Source: Acinetobacter sp. UBA6641 (GTDB lineage: Bacteria; Pseudomonadota; Gammaproteobacteria; Pseudomonadales; Moraxellaceae). Taken from it: a stretch of 5,485 nucleotides of DNA. Position 1 is the stretch's first letter; the number at the start of each line of letters is the position of its first letter. This document shows positions 1 through 4,607 of this stretch, one piece after another. The notes under the pieces were generated by a model, which saw nothing but the letters and a program-made list of their open reading frames with translations, was not told where the DNA came from and ran no database searches. Position numbers and translations under genes: made by a program. The stretch lies in the NCBI GenBank assembly GCA_002455755.1, contig DKLL01000079.1, positions 2,785 through 8,269 of the forward strand, in the 5' to 3' direction.

Positions 1-135
1 TTTTGATGAACCGTGTCTACCGCTGAATCCGTCATTGACTTCTATATCTGTGTACTAAAATATTTCACCAAGATTAGCATAATCTGGTTCGGTTACTCTA
101 GAGCATTGAATGAATGTCTTTGCCTCAATATTCAT
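1..135 (-). pseudogene. 5' end of an unidentified gene with an in-frame amber stop, running off the window
   Basis: Reading leftwards from the ATG at 135-133, the frame gives 26 residues beginning MNIEAKTFIQC and ending ANLGEIF, then TAG at 57-55, then 18 more sense codons (YTDIEVNDGFSGRHGSSK) to the window edge with no further stop. The start is backed by a purine-rich ribosome binding site, GAGAGGGAG, a few bases upstream, and by a sigma-70-like promoter at 209-181. These signals suggest that a real gene starts here. Either it is a 26-residue peptide or leader, or it is a longer gene broken by a nonsense mutation; the protein-like reading after the TAG favours the second. I do not recognise the product. 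The rest of the gene lies outside the window, so decay cannot be separated from a genuine short ORF. Confidence 0.35.
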
Positions 136-180
136 CTCGTCTCCCTCTCAGACACATAGTGCTTATATAACGCTGCACTT

Positions 181-209
181 TTTATACAAGTCCTTCAAAA
201 ATCATTCAA
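181..209 (-). promoter_or_regulatory. Sigma-70-like promoter for the minus-strand ORF at 135
   Basis: On the minus strand, TTGAAT (209-204, 4 of 6 to TTGACA) is followed after exactly 17 bases by TATAAA (186-181, 5 of 6 to TATAAT). This predicts a start site near 174 and a leader of about 38 bases ending in a good ribosome binding site. The prediction is by consensus match only. On the plus strand the same spacer must also hold the divergent lipoprotein promoter, for which I see only a weak candidate (TTCAAA 205-210 and TTAAAT 229-234). Confidence 0.45.
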
Positions 210-262
210 AAAATCATGTTCAAATAACTTAAATTATTTCTAAAACAATCCAGGGGAAAAAG

Positions 263-643
263 ATGAATCAAGTTTTTACGCTCGCTTCAACTGTTGCCGT
301 TGCTCTTGCCTTAACCGCCTGTGCATCCAATCCAACCACCTCATTAGCTGTTCAAAAAGAAAACAATCAATATGAAGTGACCGGTATAGGTAAAAGCAGT
401 TTAATTTCCAAAAATAACGCGATTACCGCAGCCAATAATGCTTGTGGTAAAAAAGCTACACCTGTGATTGTAAATGAAAAAACTGAATACAACGGTGCCT
501 TAAAAGGTGTAGTGGATGAACAGACTGGACAAATGATTCAGGCTGCAACCACGGTACTTGGCACCCTGGCTGGCAAAAGCGGCAGTCTGGCACGTGATGA
601 AGACTATCAAACTGTCCTAACCTTTACCTGTCGAGCCAACTAA
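263..643 (+). CDS. Small lipoprotein of unknown function
   Basis: The product is 126 residues with a type II signal peptide: a hydrophobic stretch (about residues 4-18) leads into the lipobox LTAC, with Cys20 as the predicted lipidated residue. Residues after the Cys are Ala-Ser rather than Asp, so by the usual sorting rule it should go to the outer membrane. The mature part (about 107 residues) has two more cysteines (61 and 123) that could form a disulfide in the periplasm, and an alanine/glycine-rich segment at about 94-108. The start is fixed: AGGGGA at 252-257 lies 5 bases before the ATG, and an in-frame stop at 230-232 leaves no upstream ATG, GTG or TTG. Oddly, the signal peptide lacks the usual Lys/Arg near its N-terminus. 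I do not recognise a named family. It is monocistronic, divergent from the ORF at 135 and convergent with the helicase gene. Confidence 0.85.
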   Translation: MNQVFTLASTVAVALALTACASNPTTSLAVQKENNQYEVTGIGKSSLISKNNAITAANNACGKKATPVIVNEKTEYNGALKGVVDEQTGQMIQAATTVLGTLAGKSGSLARDEDYQTVLTFTCRAN

Positions 644-697
644 ACACTCTAATTTCGGTCTATTTCATCTTATTCACTTAATAAAATGTCTAGACCA

Positions 698-737
698 GCA
701 AGCAAAAAGCCGCTTATTGAAGCGGCTTTTTGCTTGC
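698..737. terminator. Bidirectional intrinsic terminator between the lipoprotein and helicase genes
   Basis: A perfect 18-bp inverted repeat (698-715 and 720-737) has a 4-base ATTG loop. Its inner GC-rich stem GCCGCTT/AAGCGGC is flanked by A5 on one side and T5 on the other, so it reads as a terminator in both directions. It sits between convergent genes: the lipoprotein stop is at 643 and the helicase stop at 771. Confidence 0.93.
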
Positions 738-770
738 ATCTTATTTAACACTTAAATCATAATCTTAAAA

Positions 771-1922
771 TTAACAGTAACCTTCCAAACGGGTTAATGG
801 CAATTTCTGGCCAATCGCCTTTTCAATTTCCGGTAGATAGAACGCATCATCTTCAGACAGGAAACTGATACTGACCCCACTTGTTCCCGCACGACCGGTA
901 CGACCAATACGATGGACATAATCATCTGACTGTTCAGGCAGGGTAAAGTTAATCACATGCGAAACGCCATCCACATGAATACCACGACCTGCGACATCGG
1001 TCGCGATCATAATATTATGTTGACCATTCTTGAACTGATCCAGCATTTTTAAGCGCTTGTCCTGTGCAATTTCACCAGACAGCATCACCACTTTATAACC
1101 GTCTTTTTTCAAGTGATCGTAAAGTTTGCGCACCTGATCACGACGATTGGCAAAAATCATGACTTTTTCAATCGGTTCATCACGTAAAATTTCTTGCAAC
1201 AACTTATACTTATCTGTTTTTGCAACCATATAAACGCGCTGTTCTACATCGGCATTGGTTTTCTTTTCCGGCTCAATTTCTACAGTCACCGGCTCAAATA
1301 ACCACTGCTGCGCCAAATTTAATACATCATAACTAAAGGTTGCAGAGAACATTAAAGTTTGACGTTGTTCTTTGCGCGGAGAAAAACGCACAATCCGTTT
1401 GACCGAAGGAATGAAGCCCATATCCAGTAAACGGTCTGCTTCATCAATCACTAAAAATTCAATCTGGTCTAGCCAGACTTCTTTTTGCTCGACAAAATCA
1501 ATTAAACGGCCTGGTGTCGCGACAATAATATCGACAAAATTTCTATCAAGTTGTGCTTTCTGCTTGTCAAAATCCACACCACCCAGCAAAGTCACCAGAT
1601 GCAGGTCAGTGAATTTGGTAAGCTCCTTGGCATCACTCTCAATCTGTAAAGCCAGCTCACGAGTTGGAGCTAGAATCAGCGCACGTGCTTCGCCACGAAA
1701 GCGTTGTTCTTTAATCGGATTGTTGAGCAAGTCATTAATTACACTCACCAAGAAAGCAGCTGTTTTCCCTGTACCGGTTTGTGCACGACCAATGGCATCA
1801 TGTCCAGCCAAAGTGAATTTTAAAACCTTTTCCTGAATAGGTGTCATTTCTTTGAAACCTAAAGCATCAATTGCCTGTTTCAGTTTCGGATGTAAATTTA
1901 AGGTTTCAAAACCAGATGACAT
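771..1922 (-). CDS. rhlB: DEAD-box ATP-dependent RNA helicase, RhlB-like
   Basis: This 383-residue protein is a complete two-domain DEAD-box helicase that uses ATP to open short RNA duplexes in the cytoplasm. Motifs in order: Q motif ending at Gln30 (GFKEMTPIQ), Walker A AQTGTGKT (47-54), PTREL (86-90), TPGR (136-139), DEAD (160-163), SAT (193-195), MIFANRR (255-261), ATDVAGRGI (307-315) and HRIGRTGRAG (337-346). All ATP- and RNA-contact motifs look intact. It stops soon after motif VI (ends LEGYC) and lacks the long basic tail of E. coli RhlB (421 residues). The RhlB name rests on recall of Acinetobacter annotation; RhlE or another DEAD-box subfamily is possible. In enterobacteria RhlB works with RNase E in mRNA decay; whether that holds here is inference. 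The ribosome binding site is weak (AGAG about 10 bases before the ATG). It lies downstream of the cold-shock gene but has its own likely -10 at 1970-1965. Confidence 0.93.
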   Translation of the reverse strand: MSSGFETLNLHPKLKQAIDALGFKEMTPIQEKVLKFTLAGHDAIGRAQTGTGKTAAFLVSVINDLLNNPIKEQRFRGEARALILAPTRELALQIESDAKELTKFTDLHLVTLLGGVDFDKQKAQLDRNFVDIIVATPGRLIDFVEQKEVWLDQIEFLVIDEADRLLDMGFIPSVKRIVRFSPRKEQRQTLMFSATFSYDVLNLAQQWLFEPVTVEIEPEKKTNADVEQRVYMVAKTDKYKLLQEILRDEPIEKVMIFANRRDQVRKLYDHLKKDGYKVVMLSGEIAQDKRLKMLDQFKNGQHNIMIATDVAGRGIHVDGVSHVINFTLPEQSDDYVHRIGRTGRAGTSGVSISFLSEDDAFYLPEIEKAIGQKLPLTRLEGYC

Positions 1923-1964
1923 ATAAATGTGCTCTAACTTAATAATCAGAAAAAATAGAAGTCT

Positions 1965-1970
1965 ATTATA
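1965..1970 (-). promoter_or_regulatory. Consensus -10 box for the helicase gene
   Basis: A perfect TATAAT lies on the minus strand (1970-1965). It predicts a start site near 1958 and a leader of about 36 bases to the helicase ATG. The -35 is poor: the best fit is TGTAAT (1992-1987, 16-base spacer), which falls in the loop of the cold-shock terminator. The -10 touches the T-tract of that terminator. Confidence 0.5.
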
Positions 1971-2002
1971 AACAAAAACGCCCCAAATTACATTGGGGCG
2001 TT
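1971..2002 (-). terminator. Intrinsic terminator of the cold-shock gene
   Basis: On the minus strand, AACGCCCCAA (2002-1993) and TTGGGGCGTT (1986-1977) form a perfect 10-bp stem with a 6-base loop. The stem's 3' end runs into a T-tract, TTTTTGTTT (1978-1970). It begins 20 bases after the cold-shock stop codon and ends about 50 bases before the helicase start, so it should largely separate the two transcripts. Confidence 0.9.
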
Positions 2003-2021
2003 CTCATGAATAATCAGGCGA

Positions 2022-2234
2022 TTAGTCTAAAGGTTGTACTTCTTCAGCTTGGAAGCCTTTTTGACCTTTAACTACGCTGAATTCAACACGTTGACCGTCA
2101 CGAAGTGAACGGTGGCCGTCACCTTGGATAGCGCGAAAATGAACGAATACGTCGTCGCCGCCGTTACGTTGAATAAAGCCGAAGCCTTTAGTGTCGTTGA
2201 ACCATTTAACTACGCCTTGTTCACGAGCTGTCAT
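2022..2234 (-). CDS. CspA-family cold-shock domain protein
   Basis: The product is 70 residues, the usual length for a single cold-shock domain: a five-stranded OB fold that binds single-stranded RNA or DNA and acts as an RNA chaperone. RNP1 is KGFGFI (16-21) and RNP2 is VFVHF (29-33), and the N-terminal VVKWFN signature with Trp11 is present, so the aromatic nucleic-acid-binding surface is intact. The start is clear: GAGGAT (2246-2241) is 7 bases before the ATG. The paralogue cannot be named from sequence alone, and cold induction is not shown. The gene is followed at once by its own terminator and then by the helicase gene on the same strand, a pairing that fits RNA remodelling. Upstream lie 382 bases without a gene, so a long structured leader as in cspA is possible, but I cannot place the promoter with confidence. 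Confidence 0.95.
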   Translation of the reverse strand: MTAREQGVVKWFNDTKGFGFIQRNGGDDVFVHFRAIQGDGHRSLRDGQRVEFSVVKGQKGFQAEEVQPLD

Positions 2235-2564
2235 AAGTTAATCCTCATTGTATTTAATTAAAGGACCACCCGGTGTTGCAAACAGCAGAGTAAACAAGGT
2301 TTAAAAATAATTATTATTTCTAAGCTTGTAATCATTCTGTATTACTATTAACAAAATCCCGGTTACATCCATTGCGATATTCAGTTTTAAGACATTTAAA
2401 ATGCTGTCATAAATTTGAATACGCGATGAGCTTAACACGGGTTTCTAACAATTCATACTGTTTTTTTCGATTAATCTTCTTTTTGATTCAGCTTCTTTTT
2501 TACTAATTATTTCCTTATTTTATATAAGTACTTTTATGTTGAAGTTATATAATTTTATTGGGCT

Positions 2565-2581
2565 TTGGCACTAAATTTGCT
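2565..2581 (+). promoter_or_regulatory. Sigma-54 (RpoN) -24/-12 promoter upstream of tusA
   Basis: TTGGCACTAAATTTGCT matches the established sigma-54 consensus YTGGCACGNNNNTTGCW at every fixed position except the G after CAC, which is T. The invariant GG (2567-2568) and GC (2579-2580) are separated by exactly 10 bases, as required. The predicted start is about 2592, giving a leader of about 25 bases to the tusA ATG. Sigma-54 promoters need an ATP-dependent activator bound upstream; the long gene-free region could hold its site. Confidence 0.7.
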
Positions 2582-2582
2582 A

Positions 2583-2609
2583 ATATTTATCTAAATATAG
2601 CCAGCTATA
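2583..2609. repeat. Two abutting perfect dyads between the predicted tusA start site and the tusA start codon
   Basis: Dyad one is ATATTTA-TC-TAAATAT (2583-2598). Dyad two is TATAGC-CA-GCTATA (2596-2609). Both are perfect, they share three bases, and their centres lie 12 bases apart. They cover the predicted sigma-54 start site and leader, so they could be operator half-sites or, in the RNA, a small stem just before the start codon. No regulator is identified. Confidence 0.55.
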
Positions 2610-2616
2610 AAATGCT

Positions 2617-2850
2617 ATGAATAATCCAGTCAATTCTGCAACCATGATTGATGCAATCGGCAAACCCTGCCCCATGCCGTTATTGATGCTTAAACGTGCA
2701 CTTAAAAACAATCCTGCGCATTTATTCCTGCTGAAATCATCAGACCCCCATAGTCAGCAAGATGTAACGCGTTATTGTCAAATGCATCATTTCAAATGCA
2801 CTATGACCAAAATTTCTGATTCTGAATATCACTACTTAATTGAATCTTAA
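2617..2850 (+). CDS. tusA: TusA/SirA/YedF-family sulfur carrier protein
   Basis: The product is 77 residues, close to the 81 of E. coli TusA. The defining motif is Cys18-Pro19-Met20-Pro21 (CPxP) after IDAIGKP. The cysteine accepts persulfide sulfur, in E. coli from IscS, for tRNA 2-thiouridine synthesis and molybdenum cofactor. The order of elements (first strand, CPMP, helix MLKRALKN, later YC at 53-54 and a YHYLI final strand) follows the family's small two-layer fold. Extra cysteines are at 54 and 61. TusA is the best guess; other family members share the motif, and no tusBCDE partners are in the window. The start at 2617 leaves about 10 residues before the domain, as in E. coli; Met10 at 2644 is the alternative. 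No Shine-Dalgarno sequence is visible. The gene is preceded by a sigma-54-type promoter and followed after 139 bases by rpoH, with no clear terminator between. Confidence 0.87.
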   Translation: MNNPVNSATMIDAIGKPCPMPLLMLKRALKNNPAHLFLLKSSDPHSQQDVTRYCQMHHFKCTMTKISDSEYHYLIES

Positions 2851-2921
2851 TTATTTTCGATTAAACTAGAACTTTTCAAATATGCATAAAAAATTACATT
2901 TCTCTACCCAATTTTCCCAAA

Positions 2922-2950
2922 TTCACCGAAATATTGGATTAAGATAAATT
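2922..2950 (+). promoter_or_regulatory. Possible sigma-70 promoter of rpoH
   Basis: TTCACC (2922-2927, 4 of 6) and TAAATT (2945-2950, 4 of 6) are spaced by 17 bases, predicting a start near 2957 and a short leader of about 33 bases. The match is modest, and read-through from tusA is an alternative source of rpoH mRNA because no terminator is seen between them. Confidence 0.3.
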
Positions 2951-2989
2951 TATTAAGATGGTTATGCATCCCATTCTAAAGGAGAACAC

Positions 2990-3859
2990 ATGAGTGACAG
3001 CAGCAATCAATTGATGCCCCTGTCATTATCGGCACCAGGGGTAAATCTCGGTGCTTATATCAGTACTGTCAATCAGATTCCTATTTTAACGGCTGAACAA
3101 GAGAAAGAATTAGCCGAACGCTACTATTATGACCAGGATTTGGATGCCGCAAAAATGCTGGTGATGTCACATTTGCGTTTTGTGGTTCATATTGCCCGCA
3201 GTTATGCCGGATATGGTTTGCCTCAAGGCGACCTGATTCAGGAAGGCAACTTAGGCTTAATGAAAGCGGTGAAACGTTTTGATCCAAATATGGGCGTGCG
3301 TTTGGTGTCTTTTGCTGTGCACTGGATTAAAGCTGAAATTCATGAATATGTAATCCGTAACTGGCGTATTGTTAAAATTGCGACCACCAAAGCGCAACGT
3401 AAATTATTCTTTAATTTGCGTAGTCTTAAAAAATCCAGTAAAAAATTAACGCTGGATGAAGCCCAATCCATCGCCAACGACTTGAATGTTACACCTGAAC
3501 AGGTATTGGAAATGGAGGGTCGTCTCACAGCCTATGATGCAGCTTTTGAAGCGCAAGGTGATGACGATGATGAAGGTTCAACCCATGTTGCACCGGCTTT
3601 ATATCTGGAAGATAACCGTTATGACCCTGCTCGTTTGGCTGAAGAAGAAGACTACGAAGAACAAAGCACCTCGGCTCTGCATGATGCCATGGATCAGCTG
3701 GATGACCGTTCACGCAACATTTTACAGCGTCGCTGGTTAGATGATGAAAAATCAACCCTGCATGAATTAGCGGCTGAATATAATGTCTCTGCTGAACGTA
3801 TCCGTCAGTTAGAAAAAAATGCCATGGAAAAAATTAAGGTCGCCATGTCTTCCAACTAA
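2990..3859 (+). CDS. rpoH: RNA polymerase heat-shock sigma factor RpoH (sigma-32)
   Basis: The product is 289 residues, about the E. coli length (284). It directs core RNA polymerase to chaperone and protease gene promoters. Region 2 is highly conserved: [17 protein letters not shown] (81-97), then [20 protein letters not shown] (103-122). The diagnostic RpoH box QRKLFFNLR (136-144) follows, which separates it from RpoD and RpoS. Region 3 follows at about 155-180. Region 4.2, with the helix-turn-helix that reads the -35, is at about 256-283 ([20 protein letters not shown]). A strongly acidic linker (DDDDE 191-195 and EEEDYEE 218-224) sits between regions 3 and 4. The start is firm: AAGGAG (2979-2984) is 5 bases before the ATG. 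In E. coli, RpoH synthesis is heat-controlled through mRNA structure around the start and early codons; a GC-rich hairpin at 3015-3043 could serve a similar role here. Confidence 0.98.
   Translation: MSDSSNQLMPLSLSAPGVNLGAYISTVNQIPILTAEQEKELAERYYYDQDLDAAKMLVMSHLRFVVHIARSYAGYGLPQGDLIQEGNLGLMKAVKRFDPNMGVRLVSFAVHWIKAEIHEYVIRNWRIVKIATTKAQRKLFFNLRSLKKSSKKLTLDEAQSIANDLNVTPEQVLEMEGRLTAYDAAFEAQGDDDDEGSTHVAPALYLEDNRYDPARLAEEEDYEEQSTSALHDAMDQLDDRSRNILQRRWLDDEKSTLHELAAEYNVSAERIRQLEKNAMEKIKVAMSSN
3015..3043 (+). promoter_or_regulatory. Possible mRNA hairpin in the first codons of rpoH
   Basis: CCCCTG (3017-3022) pairs perfectly with CAGGGG (3036-3041), and a G-U and a U-A pair (3016/3042 and 3015/3043) extend the stem to 8 pairs with a 13-base loop. 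It lies 25 bases after the A of the start codon, a GC-rich stem in AT-rich surroundings. Translational thermosensing is inferred from the E. coli rpoH precedent only. Confidence 0.3.
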
Positions 3860-3887
3860 GTGACTTAACCCGTTTTATGATATTTTG

Positions 3888-3913
3888 AAAAAAGGGCTGC
3901 GTGCCCTTTTTTT
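3888..3913 (+). terminator. Intrinsic terminator of rpoH
   Basis: AAAAAAGGGC (3888-3897) and GCCCTTTTTT (3903-3912) form a perfect 10-bp stem with a 5-base loop and a run of seven T. An outer TGATA (3878-3882) and TATCA (3913-3917) can extend the base. It starts 28 bases after the rpoH stop and isolates rpoH from the DUF423-thi genes. Confidence 0.92.
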
Positions 3914-3957
3914 ATCATGTGGACATTGATGTTGTTGCTTTTAGCCTTTTGTGCAAA

Positions 3958-3970
3958 GCATAAAATATGC
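3958..3970. promoter_or_regulatory. Dyad with a candidate -10 box upstream of the DUF423 gene
   Basis: GCATA-AAA-TATGC is a perfect 5+3+5 dyad. It contains TAAAAT (3961-3966), a 5 of 6 match to the -10 consensus, about 42 bases before the ATG at 4008. No convincing -35 is present at 16-18 bases (the best nearby is TTGCTT at 3935-3940, 20 bases away). A promoter is expected here because the rpoH terminator lies just upstream; the dyad could be an operator. Confidence 0.3.
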
Positions 3971-4007
3971 TAAGTTAGGCGCAAATTTCCTCAGGTGATA
4001 ATTGCTT

Positions 4008-4373
4008 ATGTGGATTGCAATTTCAGCCCTTAATTTAGCCTTTGCCGTCATGTTGGGTGCTTTTGGCGCGCATGGATTAAAAACACACGCCGGTGAAGCG
4101 CAATTAGCTTGGTGGCAGACAGCAACTGATTATTTTTTCTATCACGCGCTTGGACTTTTGGCGCTTGCCATTTTAGCCAGAGTCATTCCCGAACTTCCGA
4201 TTAAAGCCAGTTTTATTCTGATTCAGGTGGGTATTTTCTTTTTCTGTGGCTCTCTGTATGTCATGGCCTTAGGCCTACCTCGCATTTTAGGCGCAATCAC
4301 CCCAATTGGTGGAGCTTTGATGATTACAGGATGGCTGGTTCTGGCCTGGAATGCATTCAAATACGTAAAATAA
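4008..4373 (+). CDS. DUF423 (YgdD-type) inner-membrane protein
   Basis: The product is 121 residues and very hydrophobic, with about four membrane segments: near 2-20, 43-60, 66-88 and 93-115. Hallmarks of the DUF423 family are GAFGAHGL (17-24), the WWQTATDYFFYHALGL stretch (35-50), CGSLYVMALG (80-89) and ITPIGG (97-102) followed by GW. The family has no established biochemical function; it is found in the bacterial inner membrane. I chose the ATG at 4008 over an in-frame TTG at 4002: AGGTGA (3993-3998) is 9 bases from the ATG but only 3 from the TTG. The thiS start follows after 24 bases, so it is probably the first gene of a DUF423-thiS-thiG operon. A link to thiamin is suggested by position only. 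Confidence 0.9.
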   Translation: MWIAISALNLAFAVMLGAFGAHGLKTHAGEAQLAWWQTATDYFFYHALGLLALAILARVIPELPIKASFILIQVGIFFFCGSLYVMALGLPRILGAITPIGGALMITGWLVLAWNAFKYVK

Positions 4374-4397
4374 TTAAATGAAACAGGAAATCTTACT

Positions 4398-4595
4398 ATG
4401 CATATATATTTGAATGGCGAAGCAAGAAATACCACATGTACCAATTTATTAGAATTAATTCAAGAACTTGAACTTGAAGGTAAACGCTTTGCTGTAGAGA
4501 AAAATGAAATGATCATTTCCAAAAGCAAATTGGCACAAACACCGATTTGCGCTGAAGATCAGATTGAAATTATTCATGCCGTCGGTGGCGGCTAA
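4398..4595 (+). CDS. thiS: Sulfur carrier protein ThiS
   Basis: The product is 65 residues with a ubiquitin-like fold. It ends in the required C-terminal Gly-Gly (HAVGGG), whose carboxylate is adenylated by ThiF and converted to the thiocarboxylate that gives sulfur to the thiamin thiazole ring. It opens with the typical strand MHIYLNGE, and AEDQIEIIHAVGGG (52-65) matches the usual ThiS ending. AGGA (4385-4388) lies 9 bases before the ATG. The gene starts 24 bases after the DUF423 stop and ends 12 bases before thiG, its direct partner. No thiF, thiE, thiO or thiH is in the window, so those functions must be encoded elsewhere. No TPP riboswitch is seen upstream of the operon. Confidence 0.96.
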   Translation: MHIYLNGEARNTTCTNLLELIQELELEGKRFAVEKNEMIISKSKLAQTPICAEDQIEIIHAVGGG

Positions 4596-4607
4596 TTCGG
4601 AGCTCCC

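Larger units (their letters stand above)
2235..2616. other. Gene-free divergent intergenic region between the cold-shock gene and tusA
   Basis: I see no protein-coding frame of note in these 382 very AT-rich bases. Visible content: a large imperfect dyad at 2374-2424, a 9-base direct repeat CTTCTTTTT at 2476-2484 and 2492-2500, a sigma-54 promoter at 2565-2581, and two abutting dyads at 2583-2609. The palindrome AATAATTATT also occurs near 2305-2316. For the cold-shock gene on the minus strand, only weak sigma-70 candidates exist, such as TTGTTA with TACAAG after 18 bases, or TTGCAA with TTAAAT after 18 bases. None deserves a firm call. Confidence 0.7.

Noticed and set aside
2..58. Plus-strand frame from the left edge ending TAA at 56-58 (starts FDEPCLPLN)
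   Set aside because: Only 18 codons are open, and no terminator follows before the lipoprotein gene; the minus-strand reading has a promoter, a ribosome binding site and an ATG.
70..110. GGTTCGGTTAC resembling a tRNA T-loop
   Set aside because: No matching T-stem, anticodon arm or acceptor stem can be formed around it.
553..600. Repeated TGGCA/TGGCT units inside the lipoprotein gene, and TTGGCAC at 556 and near 4665 as possible sigma-54 -24 elements
   Set aside because: They encode an Ala/Gly/Leu-rich stretch or ThiG codons, and none has a TTGC element at the required GG-N10-GC spacing.
1372..1836. 154-codon open frame antisense to the helicase gene
   Set aside because: It is the complement of well-conserved helicase coding sequence (Walker A through SAT), has no ribosome binding site and a Ser/Lys-rich, low-complexity product; a shadow frame.
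3081..3755. Open frames on both strands inside rpoH (3081-3287, 3340-3528, 3486-3740 and 3525-3755)
   Set aside because: All overlap strongly conserved rpoH codons, lack start signals and read as unnatural compositions (for example Trp/Met-rich).
4002..4007. TTG start two codons upstream for the DUF423 gene
   Set aside because: The Shine-Dalgarno AGGTGA would be only 3 bases away; the ATG at 4008 has normal spacing.
4223..4444. 73-codon minus-strand frame across the DUF423 end and thiS start
   Set aside because: It covers two real genes on the other strand and has no family resemblance or ribosome binding site.
4535..4556. TTGGCAC followed by TTTGC inside thiS
   Set aside because: The two elements are about 4 bases too far apart for sigma-54.
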